A DNA stretch of 64,000 nt. Origin: Chitinophagaceae bacterium. GTDB taxonomy: Bacteria; Bacteroidota; Bacteroidia; Chitinophagales; Chitinophagaceae. Below are positions 52,305 to 60,858 of the stretch, piece after piece. Made by a program: the position numbers and the translations under genes. Under the pieces are notes generated by a model. It did no database searches, was not told the origin of the DNA, and saw only the letters and a list, made by a program, of their open reading frames with translations. The stretch spans positions 310,001-374,000 of the forward strand of contig JAIEMP010000007.1 of assembly GCA_019752045.1 (NCBI GenBank), given 5' to 3'. Each line of letters begins with the position of its first letter. Positions within the stretch are counted from its first letter, which is position 1.

Positions 52305-53008
52305 AGCTAAGACAGGAACAAATCAACTACCTATTCAGTTACTGCTCAGAGCAGGGAATTATCCATTATGATGTGCAGATTGAAATGGTTGACCATTTTA
52401 CAGAATGGATTGAACTAAATTGGGAGAAACAGCCAGATGCAAATTTTATGAACATGATTGAACAAGCAAAGAAAGCTATTCCTGATAACGAATTAAAAGA
52501 TATTATAACGCAAAAAGAAAAGTTTTTGAAAAAAGAACTCACAGGCCATTACCATCAAGAGATCCTTTCGTTTTTTACAGTCCCTAAGATTGCATTATCT
52601 GTTTTACTAGTTGCTATATTCTATGCCATACCCTGGGACCCGGAAAAAGATATTACACAGCACTTTTCGATCTTTATCCTAATTACAAATTTTTATACTC
52701 TCTACCTCGTACTGTGGAGAGGGAAAAATATAATAGTAAAAAATAAAGACGAAAAAATGTTCCCTTTGTTACAGTATGAAAAGCTTATATGGCTTGGGAA
52801 AGTTGTATTCATATCTCATTCTTGCTTTTTTCTCATATTTTATTCATCTTTTTTCTTTGACTTTAAAACAACGAATCAATATCTTATCTACACAATAAAA
52901 ACTATGCTTCCCTTTATGATCATCTCGATAGTAAGTTGGTATTATGTACAGGTAAAAATCAATAAAAAAATAAGAGAGCTTTACCCTACAGCATTTGCAA
53001 ACAATTGA
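52301..53008 (+). CDS. PadR-linked membrane protein
   Basis: A 235-residue protein with a soluble helical N-terminus (about 1-85, LRQEQINYLFSYCSEQGIIHYDVQIEMVDHFTEWIE) and four membrane helices (about 95-112, 122-140, 165-185, 198-220). The layout resembles proteins with HAAS-type N-terminal helices found beside PadR regulators, but I cannot confirm the family. It is translationally coupled to padR by a four-base overlap. A sensor or permease role under PadR control is inferred only. Confidence 0.7.
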   Translation: MKLRQEQINYLFSYCSEQGIIHYDVQIEMVDHFTEWIELNWEKQPDANFMNMIEQAKKAIPDNELKDIITQKEKFLKKELTGHYHQEILSFFTVPKIALSVLLVAIFYAIPWDPEKDITQHFSIFILITNFYTLYLVLWRGKNIIVKNKDEKMFPLLQYEKLIWLGKVVFISHSCFFLIFYSSFFFDFKTTNQYLIYTIKTMLPFMIISIVSWYYVQVKINKKIRELYPTAFANN

Positions 53009-53013
53009 TTTTA

Positions 53014-53550
53014 TCAATCAATTCTTGTCGGATTAACATCATCACGCTTTTTCTCCCCAAACAACTGAGCATATTGCTTCAGCAATCGAAACGTAAAGGT
53101 TATATGAATACCCAATACCAAAGAATAAAACAACATAAACCACACAATAGCTTTTATCATCTTCAACATAAATGCAGGCGAAAGCGGGGATTTGCCGTTT
53201 TGCATAGATGTAAACTGGCTCATCGCATCATTTAAAACAGCCAGATTATTAATGATAGATACAGACTGAAAAATATTCATTCCAACAAAGATGATCGCTA
53301 CATAGGCATTTACCTTGATGAGATCCTGCAATCCTGATTTCAATACTCGCTGCTGATCAATTCCTTTAACGAGAAAAATAAAACTGCTGAAGCTGTAAAT
53401 TACAACCGCAACAATTACAAATAAAGACAACAGTAATGCGGGGTTACTTAATGCAATCAGCAATGCAAATAATGACATAAAGCCAAAAAGTGCCGCAATG
53501 ATGATGAGAAAGTAAGAAGATATGCGGTAAAGTGTGAATTTTTTAATCAT
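53014..53550 (-). CDS. Membrane protein, unknown
   Basis: A 178-residue protein with four likely helices (about 12-35, 38-60, 80-103, 140-165). The start at 53550 (MIKKFTLYRISSYFL) is preferred to 53583 because it leaves an eight-base overlap with the upstream gene and removes a polar Gln-rich extension. Sequence traits include VYSFSSFIFLVKGIDQQRVLKSGLQDLIKVNAYV. No family is recognised. It is last in aspS-membrane-membrane and convergent with the PadR operon, six bases away. Confidence 0.65.
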   Translation of the reverse strand: MIKKFTLYRISSYFLIIIAALFGFMSLFALLIALSNPALLLSLFVIVAVVIYSFSSFIFLVKGIDQQRVLKSGLQDLIKVNAYVAIIFVGMNIFQSVSIINNLAVLNDAMSQFTSMQNGKSPLSPAFMLKMIKAIVWFMLFYSLVLGIHITFTFRLLKQYAQLFGEKKRDDVNPTRID

Positions 53551-54067
53551 TTGAATTATTTGTTTCTGTTCCAATTGAATCAATCAGCCAATCAATTGAA
53601 TGGTCTTTTGCTGCAAGCAGTTGTTTCCTTAGTTGCAACTGCAGTAAAAAAACAAAAGGTCCAACTAACGCATAAATAACAATAGCAATCATCGCTAACA
53701 GATCGCCTAAGTTCTCACTCTCAGGCAATGGCTCACCTTCATTAACAGAAGTTATTATTGCAAAGCATATCAGGAACAAAGTGATTACAGAAAACACAAA
53801 ACAAAGAATGCAGGTTATAAGAAAAAAAATAAACCCTGATTTTATTTGACCAATCTGCTTTACACTGATAACTCTGTTGCAATACTGTATTGTAACTATA
53901 TATCCTGCTACCGGGATACAAAAGAAGATGAACATTGCTGTAAATGCCCAATTATTACGGTACTTATTTGTAAAAAGTTCATTCCCCAGAGAAATTAACA
54001 AAGTAACTAATGACAGAATTAAAATAATGCATAACCATTTTAATACACGGGGATTAAAGATTTTCAT
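53543..54067 (-). CDS. Membrane protein, unknown
   Basis: A 174-residue protein with four predicted helices (about 9-27, 38-60, 75-105, 122-145) and a polar C-terminal tail. It starts one base after the aspS stop and overlaps the next gene, so the three are in one transcript. It shows no motif that I recognise and does not obviously resemble its downstream neighbour beyond size and topology, though the two may be diverged paralogs. Confidence 0.65.
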   Translation of the reverse strand: MKIFNPRVLKWLCIILILSLVTLLISLGNELFTNKYRNNWAFTAMFIFFCIPVAGYIVTIQYCNRVISVKQIGQIKSGFIFFLITCILCFVFSVITLFLICFAIITSVNEGEPLPESENLGDLLAMIAIVIYALVGPFVFLLQLQLRKQLLAAKDHSIDWLIDSIGTETNNSND

Positions 54068-54068
54068 C

Positions 54069-55943
54069 TTATTTCAGATTCAGTTTTATCTGCAACTCAT
54101 CAAATTGCTTGGTATCAATTGCACTTGGTGCATCGAGCATCACATCTCTTCCTGAATTGTTTTTTGGGAAAGCAATAAAATCACGGATGCTTTCACTTCC
54201 GCCAAGGATTGCACAAAGGCGATCAAAACCAAAGGCAATGCCACCATGTGGCGGTGCTCCATATTCAAAGGCTCCGAGTAAGAAACCAAACTTATGTAGC
54301 TGCTCTTCTGCATTCATACCTAATGCGGCAAACATTTTTTCCTGCAGTTCACGTTGGTAGATACGGATAGAACCGCCGCCAATTTCATTTCCATTCAACA
54401 CCATATCGTATGCATTGGCCTTGATGCCTGCATATGGATGTTCAAGGTATTTATCAAGATCATCAACCTTTGGACTGTTGTTGATCATTGTTTCAATATG
54501 CGGTGGCTTAGGGCTTGTAAACGGATGATGCCTTGCTACCCAACGACCGGCGCCGCCTCCATCCTGATCTTCCAGTGCAAATTCAAACAACGGAAAGTCG
54601 AGCACCCACAATAATTTAAAATCTTCCGCTTTACGTAAGCTCAACTTATCAGCCATGTACATACGCAGATCGCTGATGGCTTTGCGTGTACGTTCTTCTG
54701 CACCAGCTAATATTAAAATCAAATCACCTGCTTTTGCATTGGTTGCTTCCGCAATGGCCTTTAATTTTTCTTCGCTGTAAAATTTATCTACGCTGCTTTT
54801 GAATGTGATGCCTGTATTACCCTCCTGCGCTGAAGCTTCGGCGGGCAGGCACTTGATGAAGACCATCCCTTTCATTCCAACTTGCGGACGTTTCACCCAC
54901 TCCGTTAGTTCATCGGTTTGCTTGCGTGTATATTCACTGCAACCGGGTACTGCAATGGCAACCACAGTTTCTGCTTCATCAAACACTTTAAAATCTGCCC
55001 CATCAATTAAAACTGATTGACTTTGCTTTGCGGGAAATGTATGTGCAGGAAATTTGAGGTTGCAAATCTTCATCTCAAACCGAATATCCGGCTTATCATT
55101 CCCATATTGCCACATCGCTTCTTCCCATGTCATGCGTTCAACTGCTTCGGTATAATCAATGTTCTTTACTTCTTTGAAGATGGATTTGATCATGCCTTCA
55201 AACATATTGAGAATATCTTCCTGCTCCACAAAGGCCATTTCACAATCAATTTGTGTAAACTCCGGTTGACGATCGGCACGCAGATCTTCATCACGGAAAC
55301 ATTTCACCACCTGATAGTAGCGATCATATCCACTCACCATCAATAATTGCTTGAATGTTTGCGGGCTTTGCGGCAGTGCATAAAACTGTCCGGGGTTCAT
55401 TCTGCTTGGCACAACAAAATCTCTTGCGCCTTCGGGAGTTGATTTAATTAAGAAGGGCGTTTCGATATCCATGAAACCGTTGCCATGCAGATAATTTCTT
55501 GCAGCACGGTTCACAGCATAACGCAATTCAATATTTCGTTTCACTGCATTGCGGCGCAGATCAAGGAAACGGTATTTCATCCGCAAATCATCACCGCCAT
55601 CTGTATCGTCCTGTATGGTAAAAGGTGGTACTGCTGATTTATTTAATACGTTGAATGATTGTACTATAATTTCAATATCACCGGTTGCGATGTTTGCATT
55701 TTTATTGCTGCGTTCACTAACGGCACCTGTTACCTGCAAAACAAATTCACGGCCAAGTGGATTTTCATCCAACACTTTATTCAATTCTTCGCCGAATAAT
55801 AATTGAGTGATGCCGTAACGATCTCTCAGATCAACAAAAGTGATGCTGCCAAACTTCCGCACAGTTTGCACCCAACCGGCAAGTGTTACAGTTTGACCAA
55901 CTTGATTACTTCTTAATTCGCCACAGGTATGAGAACGGTACAT
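54069..55943 (-). CDS. aspS: Aspartate-tRNA ligase
   Basis: Charges tRNA-Asp. A class II synthetase of 624 residues, longer than the usual ~585. The OB-fold anticodon domain (about 1-105) reads [21 protein letters not shown]. Motif 2 is [23 protein letters not shown], a GAD insert domain lies at about 290-420, and motif 3 is [36 protein letters not shown]. In the GAD region about residues 363-375 ([12 protein letters not shown]) arise from an imperfect palindrome (54824-54849) and look extra. The promoter TATCTTTG (56031-56038) sits about 84 bases upstream, and a simple-sequence stretch fills the leader. Confidence 0.96.
   Translation of the reverse strand: MYRSHTCGELRSNQVGQTVTLAGWVQTVRKFGSITFVDLRDRYGITQLLFGEELNKVLDENPLGREFVLQVTGAVSERSNKNANIATGDIEIIVQSFNVLNKSAVPPFTIQDDTDGGDDLRMKYRFLDLRRNAVKRNIELRYAVNRAARNYLHGNGFMDIETPFLIKSTPEGARDFVVPSRMNPGQFYALPQSPQTFKQLLMVSGYDRYYQVVKCFRDEDLRADRQPEFTQIDCEMAFVEQEDILNMFEGMIKSIFKEVKNIDYTEAVERMTWEEAMWQYGNDKPDIRFEMKICNLKFPAHTFPAKQSQSVLIDGADFKVFDEAETVVAIAVPGCSEYTRKQTDELTEWVKRPQVGMKGMVFIKCLPAEASAQEGNTGITFKSSVDKFYSEEKLKAIAEATNAKAGDLILILAGAEERTRKAISDLRMYMADKLSLRKAEDFKLLWVLDFPLFEFALEDQDGGGAGRWVARHHPFTSPKPPHIETMINNSPKVDDLDKYLEHPYAGIKANAYDMVLNGNEIGGGSIRIYQRELQEKMFAALGMNAEEQLHKFGFLLGAFEYGAPPHGGIAFGFDRLCAILGGSESIRDFIAFPKNNSGRDVMLDAPSAIDTKQFDELQIKLNLK
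54824..54849 (-). repeat. Imperfect palindrome inside aspS
   Basis: CCTGC..GCTGAAGC|TTCGGC..GCAGG, centred on AAGCTT (54833-54838). It encodes [10 protein letters not shown] in a variable loop of the GAD domain. Confidence 0.7.
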
Positions 55944-55946
55944 AGT

Positions 55947-55980
55947 AAAGTTTAAAGTTGAAAGTTGAAAGTGAAAAGTA
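55947..55980. repeat. Simple-sequence stretch in the aspS leader
   Basis: AAAGTTTAAAGTTGAAAGTT and similar AAAGT(T)GAAAGT units. It lies in the 5' untranslated region directly before the start codon. Confidence 0.5.
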
Positions 55981-56030
55981 AGGCACTACCGAAACTTAAC
56001 AGCTTCAACAGAAAGTTTTGCTAAGGAGCG

Positions 56031-56038
56031 CAAAGATA
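56031..56038 (-). promoter_or_regulatory. -7 box of the aspS operon
   Basis: TATCTTTG on the minus strand, a perfect match to TAnnTTTG. No clear -33 box. The predicted start is near 56027. Confidence 0.55.
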
Positions 56039-56067
56039 ACCATTGAGTGTGTAACAGAGAATGTGAA

Positions 56068-56511
56068 TCAGGCTGTTTTACGGTCGGCATGATTCCGCTC
56101 TTCCTGTAAAGCCTCTTCTGTTTGTGAAATCACTTTTTCTCTGATGCTGCGTTTAAAAAAATACAGGCAATAGTACACAGTAAGTATAATAAGTCCGATG
56201 CTGAATGGAATCAATGCCAGATTGCGGAGACCAAACCTCCCTTCATCCCAACCGTAAAACTCACCAATCATCCAGGTGCAGTTGGCAACAATCCAAAATA
56301 CCACAGCCAGATTATGAATCAGTTCAGAAAACAGTTTACGGGTTTGCCAGGTAATAATCAAGGCAGCAAGCATAGTAGGTACAATCATGATCAGTGCCGG
56401 TATTTTTAAATTAAGTGCCCAGCAGGCATCCTTAATTAACCAGAATAATATATGAAGGTTTTCTATACGGCGAAACCTGGCCGGAATGGAGTAAATGACT
56501 TTGTCGCTCAT
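56068..56511 (-). CDS. Small membrane protein, unknown
   Basis: A 147-residue protein with four predicted helices (about 22-45, 46-58, 66-84, 98-118) and a charged C-terminal tail (RSIREKVISQTEEALQEERNHADRKTA) with helix or coiled-coil character. The tryptophan-rich stretch IVANCTWMIGEFYGWDEGRFGLRNLALIPF is notable. No named family is recognised. It stands alone between the dnaJ terminator and the aspS promoter region, in the same orientation as both. Confidence 0.7.
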   Translation of the reverse strand: MSDKVIYSIPARFRRIENLHILFWLIKDACWALNLKIPALIMIVPTMLAALIITWQTRKLFSELIHNLAVVFWIVANCTWMIGEFYGWDEGRFGLRNLALIPFSIGLIILTVYYCLYFFKRSIREKVISQTEEALQEERNHADRKTA

Positions 56512-56621
56512 TGTTTGCTAAGCAGTATAATAAATGAATCAGCCTTGGCTGGGAACAGGTAAAAATAAGGAAAGCTATCGAAGTGTGTGACATGAGCTGT
56601 TTGGAACTTTTAGCGAATAGT

Positions 56622-56672
56622 CTCGACATATCCTGTCCGACGAGGGCGTCTGACGGGAGTCTGACGGGGCAT
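56622..56672. repeat. Palindromic repeat before the dnaJ terminator
   Basis: CCTGTCCGACGAGGGCGTCTG, then ACGGGAGTCTGACGGGGC. Repeated GTC(T/C)GACG units resemble the CCTGTCCG..CGGACAGG family near 63192. No gene is seen. Confidence 0.5.
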
Positions 56673-56676
56673 AAAA

Positions 56677-56701
56677 AAGTGGCGAGTTAATCACTCGCCA
56701 C
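56677..56701 (-). terminator. Terminator of grpE-dnaJ
   Basis: AGTGGCGAGT (56677-56686) pairs perfectly with ACTCGCCACT (56692-56701) around TAATC. Six T follow on the minus strand. It is 25 bases after the dnaJ stop. Confidence 0.9.
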
Positions 56702-56725
56702 TAACTATTTTCCTCTTACAGATTT

Positions 56726-57904
56726 TTAGCTAAACATTTCTTTCACCCGTTCAAAAAATCCTTTGTCGCCCTTTTCAGGTTTGGGATGAAAATTCTGACT
56801 GCCCTGCATTTTCTCCAGCATGGCTTTTTCATCTGTAGAAAGATGTTGAGGTGTCCACACATTTACATAAATCAATTGATCACCTTTTTCATAACTCTGT
56901 AACGCAGGAAATCCTTTTCCTTTTAAGCGAAACACTTTTCCGCTTTGTGTGCCGGGTGGAATTTTAATTTTAGCTCGGCCATCAATGGTAGGTACTTCGG
57001 CCTGTATTCCAAATGCAGCATCGGGGAATGAGATATGCAGATCATACGCCACATTTAAACCATCTCTATGTAAATGCGGATGTGCTTCTTCTTCAATCAA
57101 CACAATTAAATCGCCGGGAGCACCGCCTCGTTCACCGGTATTTCCTTTGCCCGAAACATTTAACTGCATTCCTTCCTGCACACCTGCAGGTATATCCAAG
57201 CTGATGTTTTCTTCGCCATATACTCTGCCCTCACCTTTACATGATGTGCACTTATTTGCAATAGTAGATCCCTCGCCATTACATGCAGGACATGTTGTAA
57301 CAGTTTGCATTTGCCCGAGGAAAGTATTTTGCACACGCCTTACCTGGCCACTGCCACCGCAGGTGCCACAGGTTTGCATACTGCTTTTATCTTTTGCACC
57401 CGAGCCCGTACAGGTATTGCAAACCACATGTTTTTTTACTTTGATGGTTTTGCTGGCGCCTTTTGCAATTTCTTCATACGTCATTTTAATACGAACACGC
57501 AGGTTGCTTCCCCGCACTCCTCTTGATTTTCCGGCACCTCCTCCACCTCTTCTTTGTCCACCACCGCCAAAGAAACTTCCAAACACATCATCACCAAAAA
57601 TATCTCCGAACTGGCTAAAGATATCGTCCATGTTCATGTTGTGTCCGCCACCGCCATAACCTCCACGTCCGTTGCCGCTTACGCCGGCATGACCATAGCG
57701 GTCGTACTGCGATTTTTTATCTGCATCACTTAAAATTTCATACGCTTCTGCAGCTTCTTTAAATTTTTCTTCTGCTTCCTTGTTGCCGGGGTTACGGTCG
57801 GGGTGATACTGCATAGCAACCTTGCGGTATGCTTTCTTAATCTCCTCTGCAGAAGCTCCTTTCGTTACACCAAGTATTTCGTAAAAATCTCTCTTTGTTG
57901 ACAT
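56726..57904 (-). CDS. dnaJ: Molecular chaperone DnaJ
   Basis: Hsp40 co-chaperone that delivers substrates to DnaK. The 392 residues have a J domain (about 1-70) with the HPD motif in [28 protein letters not shown], a Gly-rich linker (about 75-125, with [14 protein letters not shown] and [13 protein letters not shown]), four zinc-finger repeats ([32 protein letters not shown], about 160-225), and two C-terminal beta domains ([18 protein letters not shown]). All are standard. It forms an operon with grpE, 79 bases upstream. The gap holds a perfect 11-bp inverted repeat. Confidence 0.98.
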   Translation of the reverse strand: MSTKRDFYEILGVTKGASAEEIKKAYRKVAMQYHPDRNPGNKEAEEKFKEAAEAYEILSDADKKSQYDRYGHAGVSGNGRGGYGGGGHNMNMDDIFSQFGDIFGDDVFGSFFGGGGQRRGGGGAGKSRGVRGSNLRVRIKMTYEEIAKGASKTIKVKKHVVCNTCTGSGAKDKSSMQTCGTCGGSGQVRRVQNTFLGQMQTVTTCPACNGEGSTIANKCTSCKGEGRVYGEENISLDIPAGVQEGMQLNVSGKGNTGERGGAPGDLIVLIEEEAHPHLHRDGLNVAYDLHISFPDAAFGIQAEVPTIDGRAKIKIPPGTQSGKVFRLKGKGFPALQSYEKGDQLIYVNVWTPQHLSTDEKAMLEKMQGSQNFHPKPEKGDKGFFERVKEMFS

Positions 57905-57908
57905 ATTT

Positions 57909-57983
57909 AGCTACTAGCTTTTAGCTGCAAGCTTTTAGTAAAACGCAAACCAGCTTGCAGCTTATGGCTTGCGACTTGCAGCT
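57909..57983. repeat. Inverted repeats between grpE and dnaJ
   Basis: AGCTGCAAGCT (57923-57933) and AGCTTGCAGCT (57952-57962) are perfect inverted copies around an 18-base loop. More AGCT/GCTTGC units lie on both sides. It could fold as a hairpin that lowers readthrough from grpE into dnaJ or protects an mRNA end. Confidence 0.6.
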
Positions 57984-58568
57984 TTATTTTCCTACTACCA
58001 CTTTTGCAAAGCGGATGATTTTATCGTTGAGCAGATATCCTTTTTCAATTTCATCTACCACTTTTCCTTTCAGTTCATCGGTTGGAGCAGGAATCTCAGT
58101 GATGGCTTCGTGCTGATCTGCATCAAATTCTTTTCCTTTTGCATCCATTGGTTTCAACCCTTTGTTTTGCAAAACACTGCGAAGTTTATGAAAAACAAGT
58201 TTTACACCTTCCAGTTCTTTTGCTTCAAGGGTTTTTGAAAGCTCGTTTTCTGCACGTTCTGCATCATCCATTACTTCAAGCAGGGAAATGATGACATCTT
58301 TTCCCGCTGTCTGGATCAGTTCCATCCGCTCTTTTGCAGTACGGCGTCGGAAATTATCAAACTCGGCCATGAGGTACAGATATTTATTTTTTTCTTCCTC
58401 TACAGCTTCTTTCAGTTTTTCCATTTCGCCTTCTTCAGCTATCTGTTCATTGAGGTGGTTGATACCCGCCACATTTTCATCGGTATTTATATCTGAACTT
58501 AATGGGGTACTGTTTAATTCTGCCTCAGTCGTGTTTTGCTCTGTCATTTCGTTTGTTTGATCTTTCAT
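57984..58568 (-). CDS. grpE: Nucleotide exchange factor GrpE
   Basis: Exchanges ADP for ATP on DnaK. The 194 residues from ATG 58568 (MKDQTNEMTEQNTTEAE) have an acidic disordered start, a long coiled coil (about 45-100, EKLKEAVEEEKNKYLYLMAEFDNFRRRTAKERMELIQ) and the C-terminal beta part with GKEFDADQHEAITEIPAPTDELKGKVVDEIEKGYLLNDKIIRFAKVVVGK. The start at 58616 would precede the promoter box and is excluded. It is the first gene of grpE-dnaJ. No CIRCE-type element is seen upstream. Confidence 0.96.
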   Translation of the reverse strand: MKDQTNEMTEQNTTEAELNSTPLSSDINTDENVAGINHLNEQIAEEGEMEKLKEAVEEEKNKYLYLMAEFDNFRRRTAKERMELIQTAGKDVIISLLEVMDDAERAENELSKTLEAKELEGVKLVFHKLRSVLQNKGLKPMDAKGKEFDADQHEAITEIPAPTDELKGKVVDEIEKGYLLNDKIIRFAKVVVGK

Positions 58569-58586
58569 AAAGCATAAAATTGTGCG

Positions 58587-58616
58587 CAAAGGTAAGCTGG
58601 ACAAGAATACTGCCAA
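58587..58616 (-). promoter_or_regulatory. Promoter of grpE-dnaJ
   Basis: TTG (58614-58616), 19-base spacer, TACCTTTG (58587-58594), a perfect -7 box. The predicted start near 58583 is about 15 bases before the ATG. Confidence 0.65.
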
Positions 58617-58691
58617 TGGATGAGTTGGGACAAATTGTCTTGTAAGAGGGATAGACCAGCAATGTGCCGGTTGTAAGAGAGGAAGAAAATT

Positions 58692-59057
58692 TTATTTCAT
58701 CACTTTCACATTCCACGCCTTTGGTGGCGTTTCCATATAAGCCATACAAACCACACAGCCTGTTTTATCGGGAGATGCAATGATTGCACATTCAAAAATA
58801 TCTCCCGCCTTGAGATTGGCCCTGCTGAAATCACAGTGATTCTGAACTGTAAATACGTTTTTCATTGATTGCCCTGCCGTATTGGTCCAATCCATCCCTC
58901 TGTCAATATACGCACTGTCGAGAATTTCAATAATGTTTTGTCCGCACATACCTGCAACGTATCGGGCTTTAAAAGTACCTGTCAATAGTTTTTCCTTTTC
59001 GCAGGCCATCAGCAAACCAGTAAGAATAAGTGCAGTAAAAAAGAATCGTTTGTTCAT
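58692..59057 (-). CDS. Putative lipoprotein, 121 residues
   Basis: Starts MNKRFFFTALILTGLLMAC, with lipobox LMAC and Cys at about 19, so it is membrane-anchored. The mature part is KEKLLTGTFKARYVAGMCGQNIIEILDSAYIDRGMDWTNT..NHCDFSRANLKAGDIFECAIIASPDKTGCVVCMAYMETPPKAWNVKV. It carries Cys residues in MCG, NHC, FEC, and GCVVC, suggesting disulfides or a small metal site. I know no family. It is divergent from the methyltransferase gene, separated by 80 bases. Confidence 0.75.
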   Translation of the reverse strand: MNKRFFFTALILTGLLMACEKEKLLTGTFKARYVAGMCGQNIIEILDSAYIDRGMDWTNTAGQSMKNVFTVQNHCDFSRANLKAGDIFECAIIASPDKTGCVVCMAYMETPPKAWNVKVMK

Positions 59058-59123
59058 GACTTGCATTTAACACATTGACTTCGTAAAACTCAATTTCGTT
59101 GCTTTACAAAAGAGATTAACAGA

Positions 59124-59131
59124 TACCTTTG
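59124..59131 (+). promoter_or_regulatory. -7 box of the rlmI-like gene
   Basis: TACCTTTG, a perfect match, six bases before ATG 59138. A TTG occurs 22 bases upstream. It makes the in-frame ATG at 59129 unusable. Confidence 0.6.
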
Positions 59132-59137
59132 CCCGCT

Positions 59138-60310
59138 ATGACAAAAGTAACGCTCAACAGAAAGATTTCACAACGGGTAGCAAACGGACATCCCTGGGTA
59201 TTTGGAAACGAGATTAACAATGTAAAAGGCGATGCGGCTGCAGGAGCTATTGTGGATGTGTATACGCATGATGATAAATTTCTGGGCAGAGGTTATTTTA
59301 ATCCGCAATCGCAGATTCAGGTTCGCATACTTACACGCAATAAAAATGAAGAGATCAATGAAGCTTTTTTTCTGAAAAAATTAAGTGAAGCCTGGAAACA
59401 ACGGCAACAAATGGGCTATACAGAAAACTGCCGGCTCATTTTTGGTGAAGCAGATGGATTGCCTCAATTGATCATTGATAAATTCAACGATTACTTTGTG
59501 TTGCAAACACTGGCCCTTGGGATTGATTTGTGGAAAGATGCCATTGTAAAAGCATTAAATACAATCTTTCAGCCAAAAGGAATTTATGAGCGCAACGATG
59601 TACCCATCCGTGAACTGGAAGGCCTGCAACAGCAAAAAGGATTTTTGAGTGAACCGTTTGACACAACCATCATCATCAACGAAAATGGTTTGAAATTTCA
59701 TGTAGATATTGCTAACGGACAAAAGACAGGATACTTTCTTGATCAGCAGGATAACCGCAGAGCCATACAGCACATTGTAAAAGATGCAGAAGTGCTGGGC
59801 GCATTTACTTACACAGGCACGTTTGAAATACATGCAGCACATTATGGTGCAAAGAGTGTTCATGGCCTCGATATTTCTGAAAATGCCATTGCGATGTGTA
59901 ACAAAAATGCAGAACTGAATCATGTTGCAGATAAGTGCAGCTTTGAAGCGGTGAATGCATTTGATGTATTGAAGAATTGGGTAAAGGAAGGAAGACAATA
60001 CGATGTGGTGATGCTGGACCCTCCTTCTTTCACCAAATCAAGAGCTACTATTCAAAAAGCAATTACAGGTTACAAAGAAATCAATTTGCGTGGAATGAAA
60101 CTGGTTAAGCCGGGAGGTTTTCTTGTAACATCTTCCTGCACCAATCTTGTACAACCGGATCTGTTTTTAGAAATCATTCAAATGGCAGCCAAAGATGCGA
60201 GGAGACAATTAAGACAGGTTACATTTCAAACGCAAAGCTCCGATCATCCGATTATCTGGGGTTGGGAAAACACACACTATCTGAAGTTTTTGATTGTGCA
60301 GGTATTGTAA
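59138..60310 (+). CDS. Class I SAM-dependent rRNA methyltransferase, RlmI-like
   Basis: A 390-residue protein with an N-terminal PUA domain (about 1-75, KVTLNRKISQRVANGHPWVFGNEI) and a class I methyltransferase of the RlmI/RlmK type. FGEADGLPQLIIDKFNDYFVLQ links the two. VLGAFTYTGTFEIHAAHYGAKSVHGLDIS is the SAM-binding strand (FTYTGTF replaces the usual FsytGGF), and VMLDPPSFTKS with SSCTNLV are catalytic motifs. RlmI methylates C5 of a 23S rRNA cytosine; the exact target here is inferred from the family. The Gly of the SAM motif is altered from GGF to GTF, worth noting but probably tolerated. It is a single gene with its own promoter. Confidence 0.92.
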   Translation: MTKVTLNRKISQRVANGHPWVFGNEINNVKGDAAAGAIVDVYTHDDKFLGRGYFNPQSQIQVRILTRNKNEEINEAFFLKKLSEAWKQRQQMGYTENCRLIFGEADGLPQLIIDKFNDYFVLQTLALGIDLWKDAIVKALNTIFQPKGIYERNDVPIRELEGLQQQKGFLSEPFDTTIIINENGLKFHVDIANGQKTGYFLDQQDNRRAIQHIVKDAEVLGAFTYTGTFEIHAAHYGAKSVHGLDISENAIAMCNKNAELNHVADKCSFEAVNAFDVLKNWVKEGRQYDVVMLDPPSFTKSRATIQKAITGYKEINLRGMKLVKPGGFLVTSSCTNLVQPDLFLEIIQMAAKDARRQLRQVTFQTQSSDHPIIWGWENTHYLKFLIVQVL

Positions 60311-60395
60311 TCTGATGCCAGATTAAATTTAAGGTCAAAACATATTTTCAGGTACTAACCTGAAATACAAAAAAGTGAACCTGAAAAATGGGGAT

Positions 60396-60794
60396 TTATT
60401 TTACAACCTGAAATTTTCCGCTTTCGAGAATTTTTCCGGTACGATCTGTTAACTGGAAAATGTAAACACCACGGAAATAATCGCCCAGATTAATGACCGT
60501 ACGGGGAGAGATTTTATTGATTTCTAAAACCTTTTTTCCAATAAAGTTGAATACTTTAAAAGAATAATTAGAGAGATTGTTGTTGTTACTAAACTCGAAA
60601 TTGATAAAGGAAGACGCAGGGTTCGGGTAAAAACGGACCTGCTTAACCACATTTTCAGCATTTCCAGTTGAGGGTCTGTTAGACTGGGCTGAGGCTACTG
60701 TGGCTATCGAAAGGATAAAGGCTGTTATGGTTAAAAACCGTTTCAACGAAACAAATCTAAATTTATTACACGCAATAAACAAGCTTTTTTTCAC
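60396..60794 (-). CDS. Small protein consisting of a signal peptide and a T9SS type A sorting domain
   Basis: 132 residues. A long N-terminal signal region (about 1-37) ends in ITAFILSIATVASAQ. About 15 residues follow, and then the complete T9SS type A C-terminal domain (about 52-132): VRFYPNPASSFINFEFSNNNN, the FKVFNFIGKKVLEI strand, the INLGDYFRGVYIFQLTDRTGKILESGKFQVVK end with the conserved GxY and KxxVVK motifs. There is almost no cargo. It may be a carrier module, a regulator of the system or a remnant of a larger protein. It stands alone. Confidence 0.88.
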   Translation of the reverse strand: MKKSLFIACNKFRFVSLKRFLTITAFILSIATVASAQSNRPSTGNAENVVKQVRFYPNPASSFINFEFSNNNNLSNYSFKVFNFIGKKVLEINKISPRTVINLGDYFRGVYIFQLTDRTGKILESGKFQVVK

Positions 60795-60812
60795 ATTTCT
60801 TCAAAATCAAAA

Positions 60813-60835
60813 GGCAGGCCATAAAAAGGCCCGCC
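60813..60835 (-). terminator. Terminator of the peroxiredoxin gene
   Basis: On the minus strand GGCGGGCC (60828-60835) pairs with GGCCTGCC (60813-60820), with one G-U pair, a TTTTTAT loop, then TTTTGATTTTG. It is 24 bases after the peroxiredoxin stop. Confidence 0.75.
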
Positions 60836-60858
60836 CCATTGTTTAACATTTTCAAACA

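Noticed and set aside
57013-57659. 236-residue plus-strand frame opposite dnaJ
   Set aside because: Shadow of the zinc-finger and Gly-rich region of dnaJ; proline/cysteine-rich translation with no start signals.
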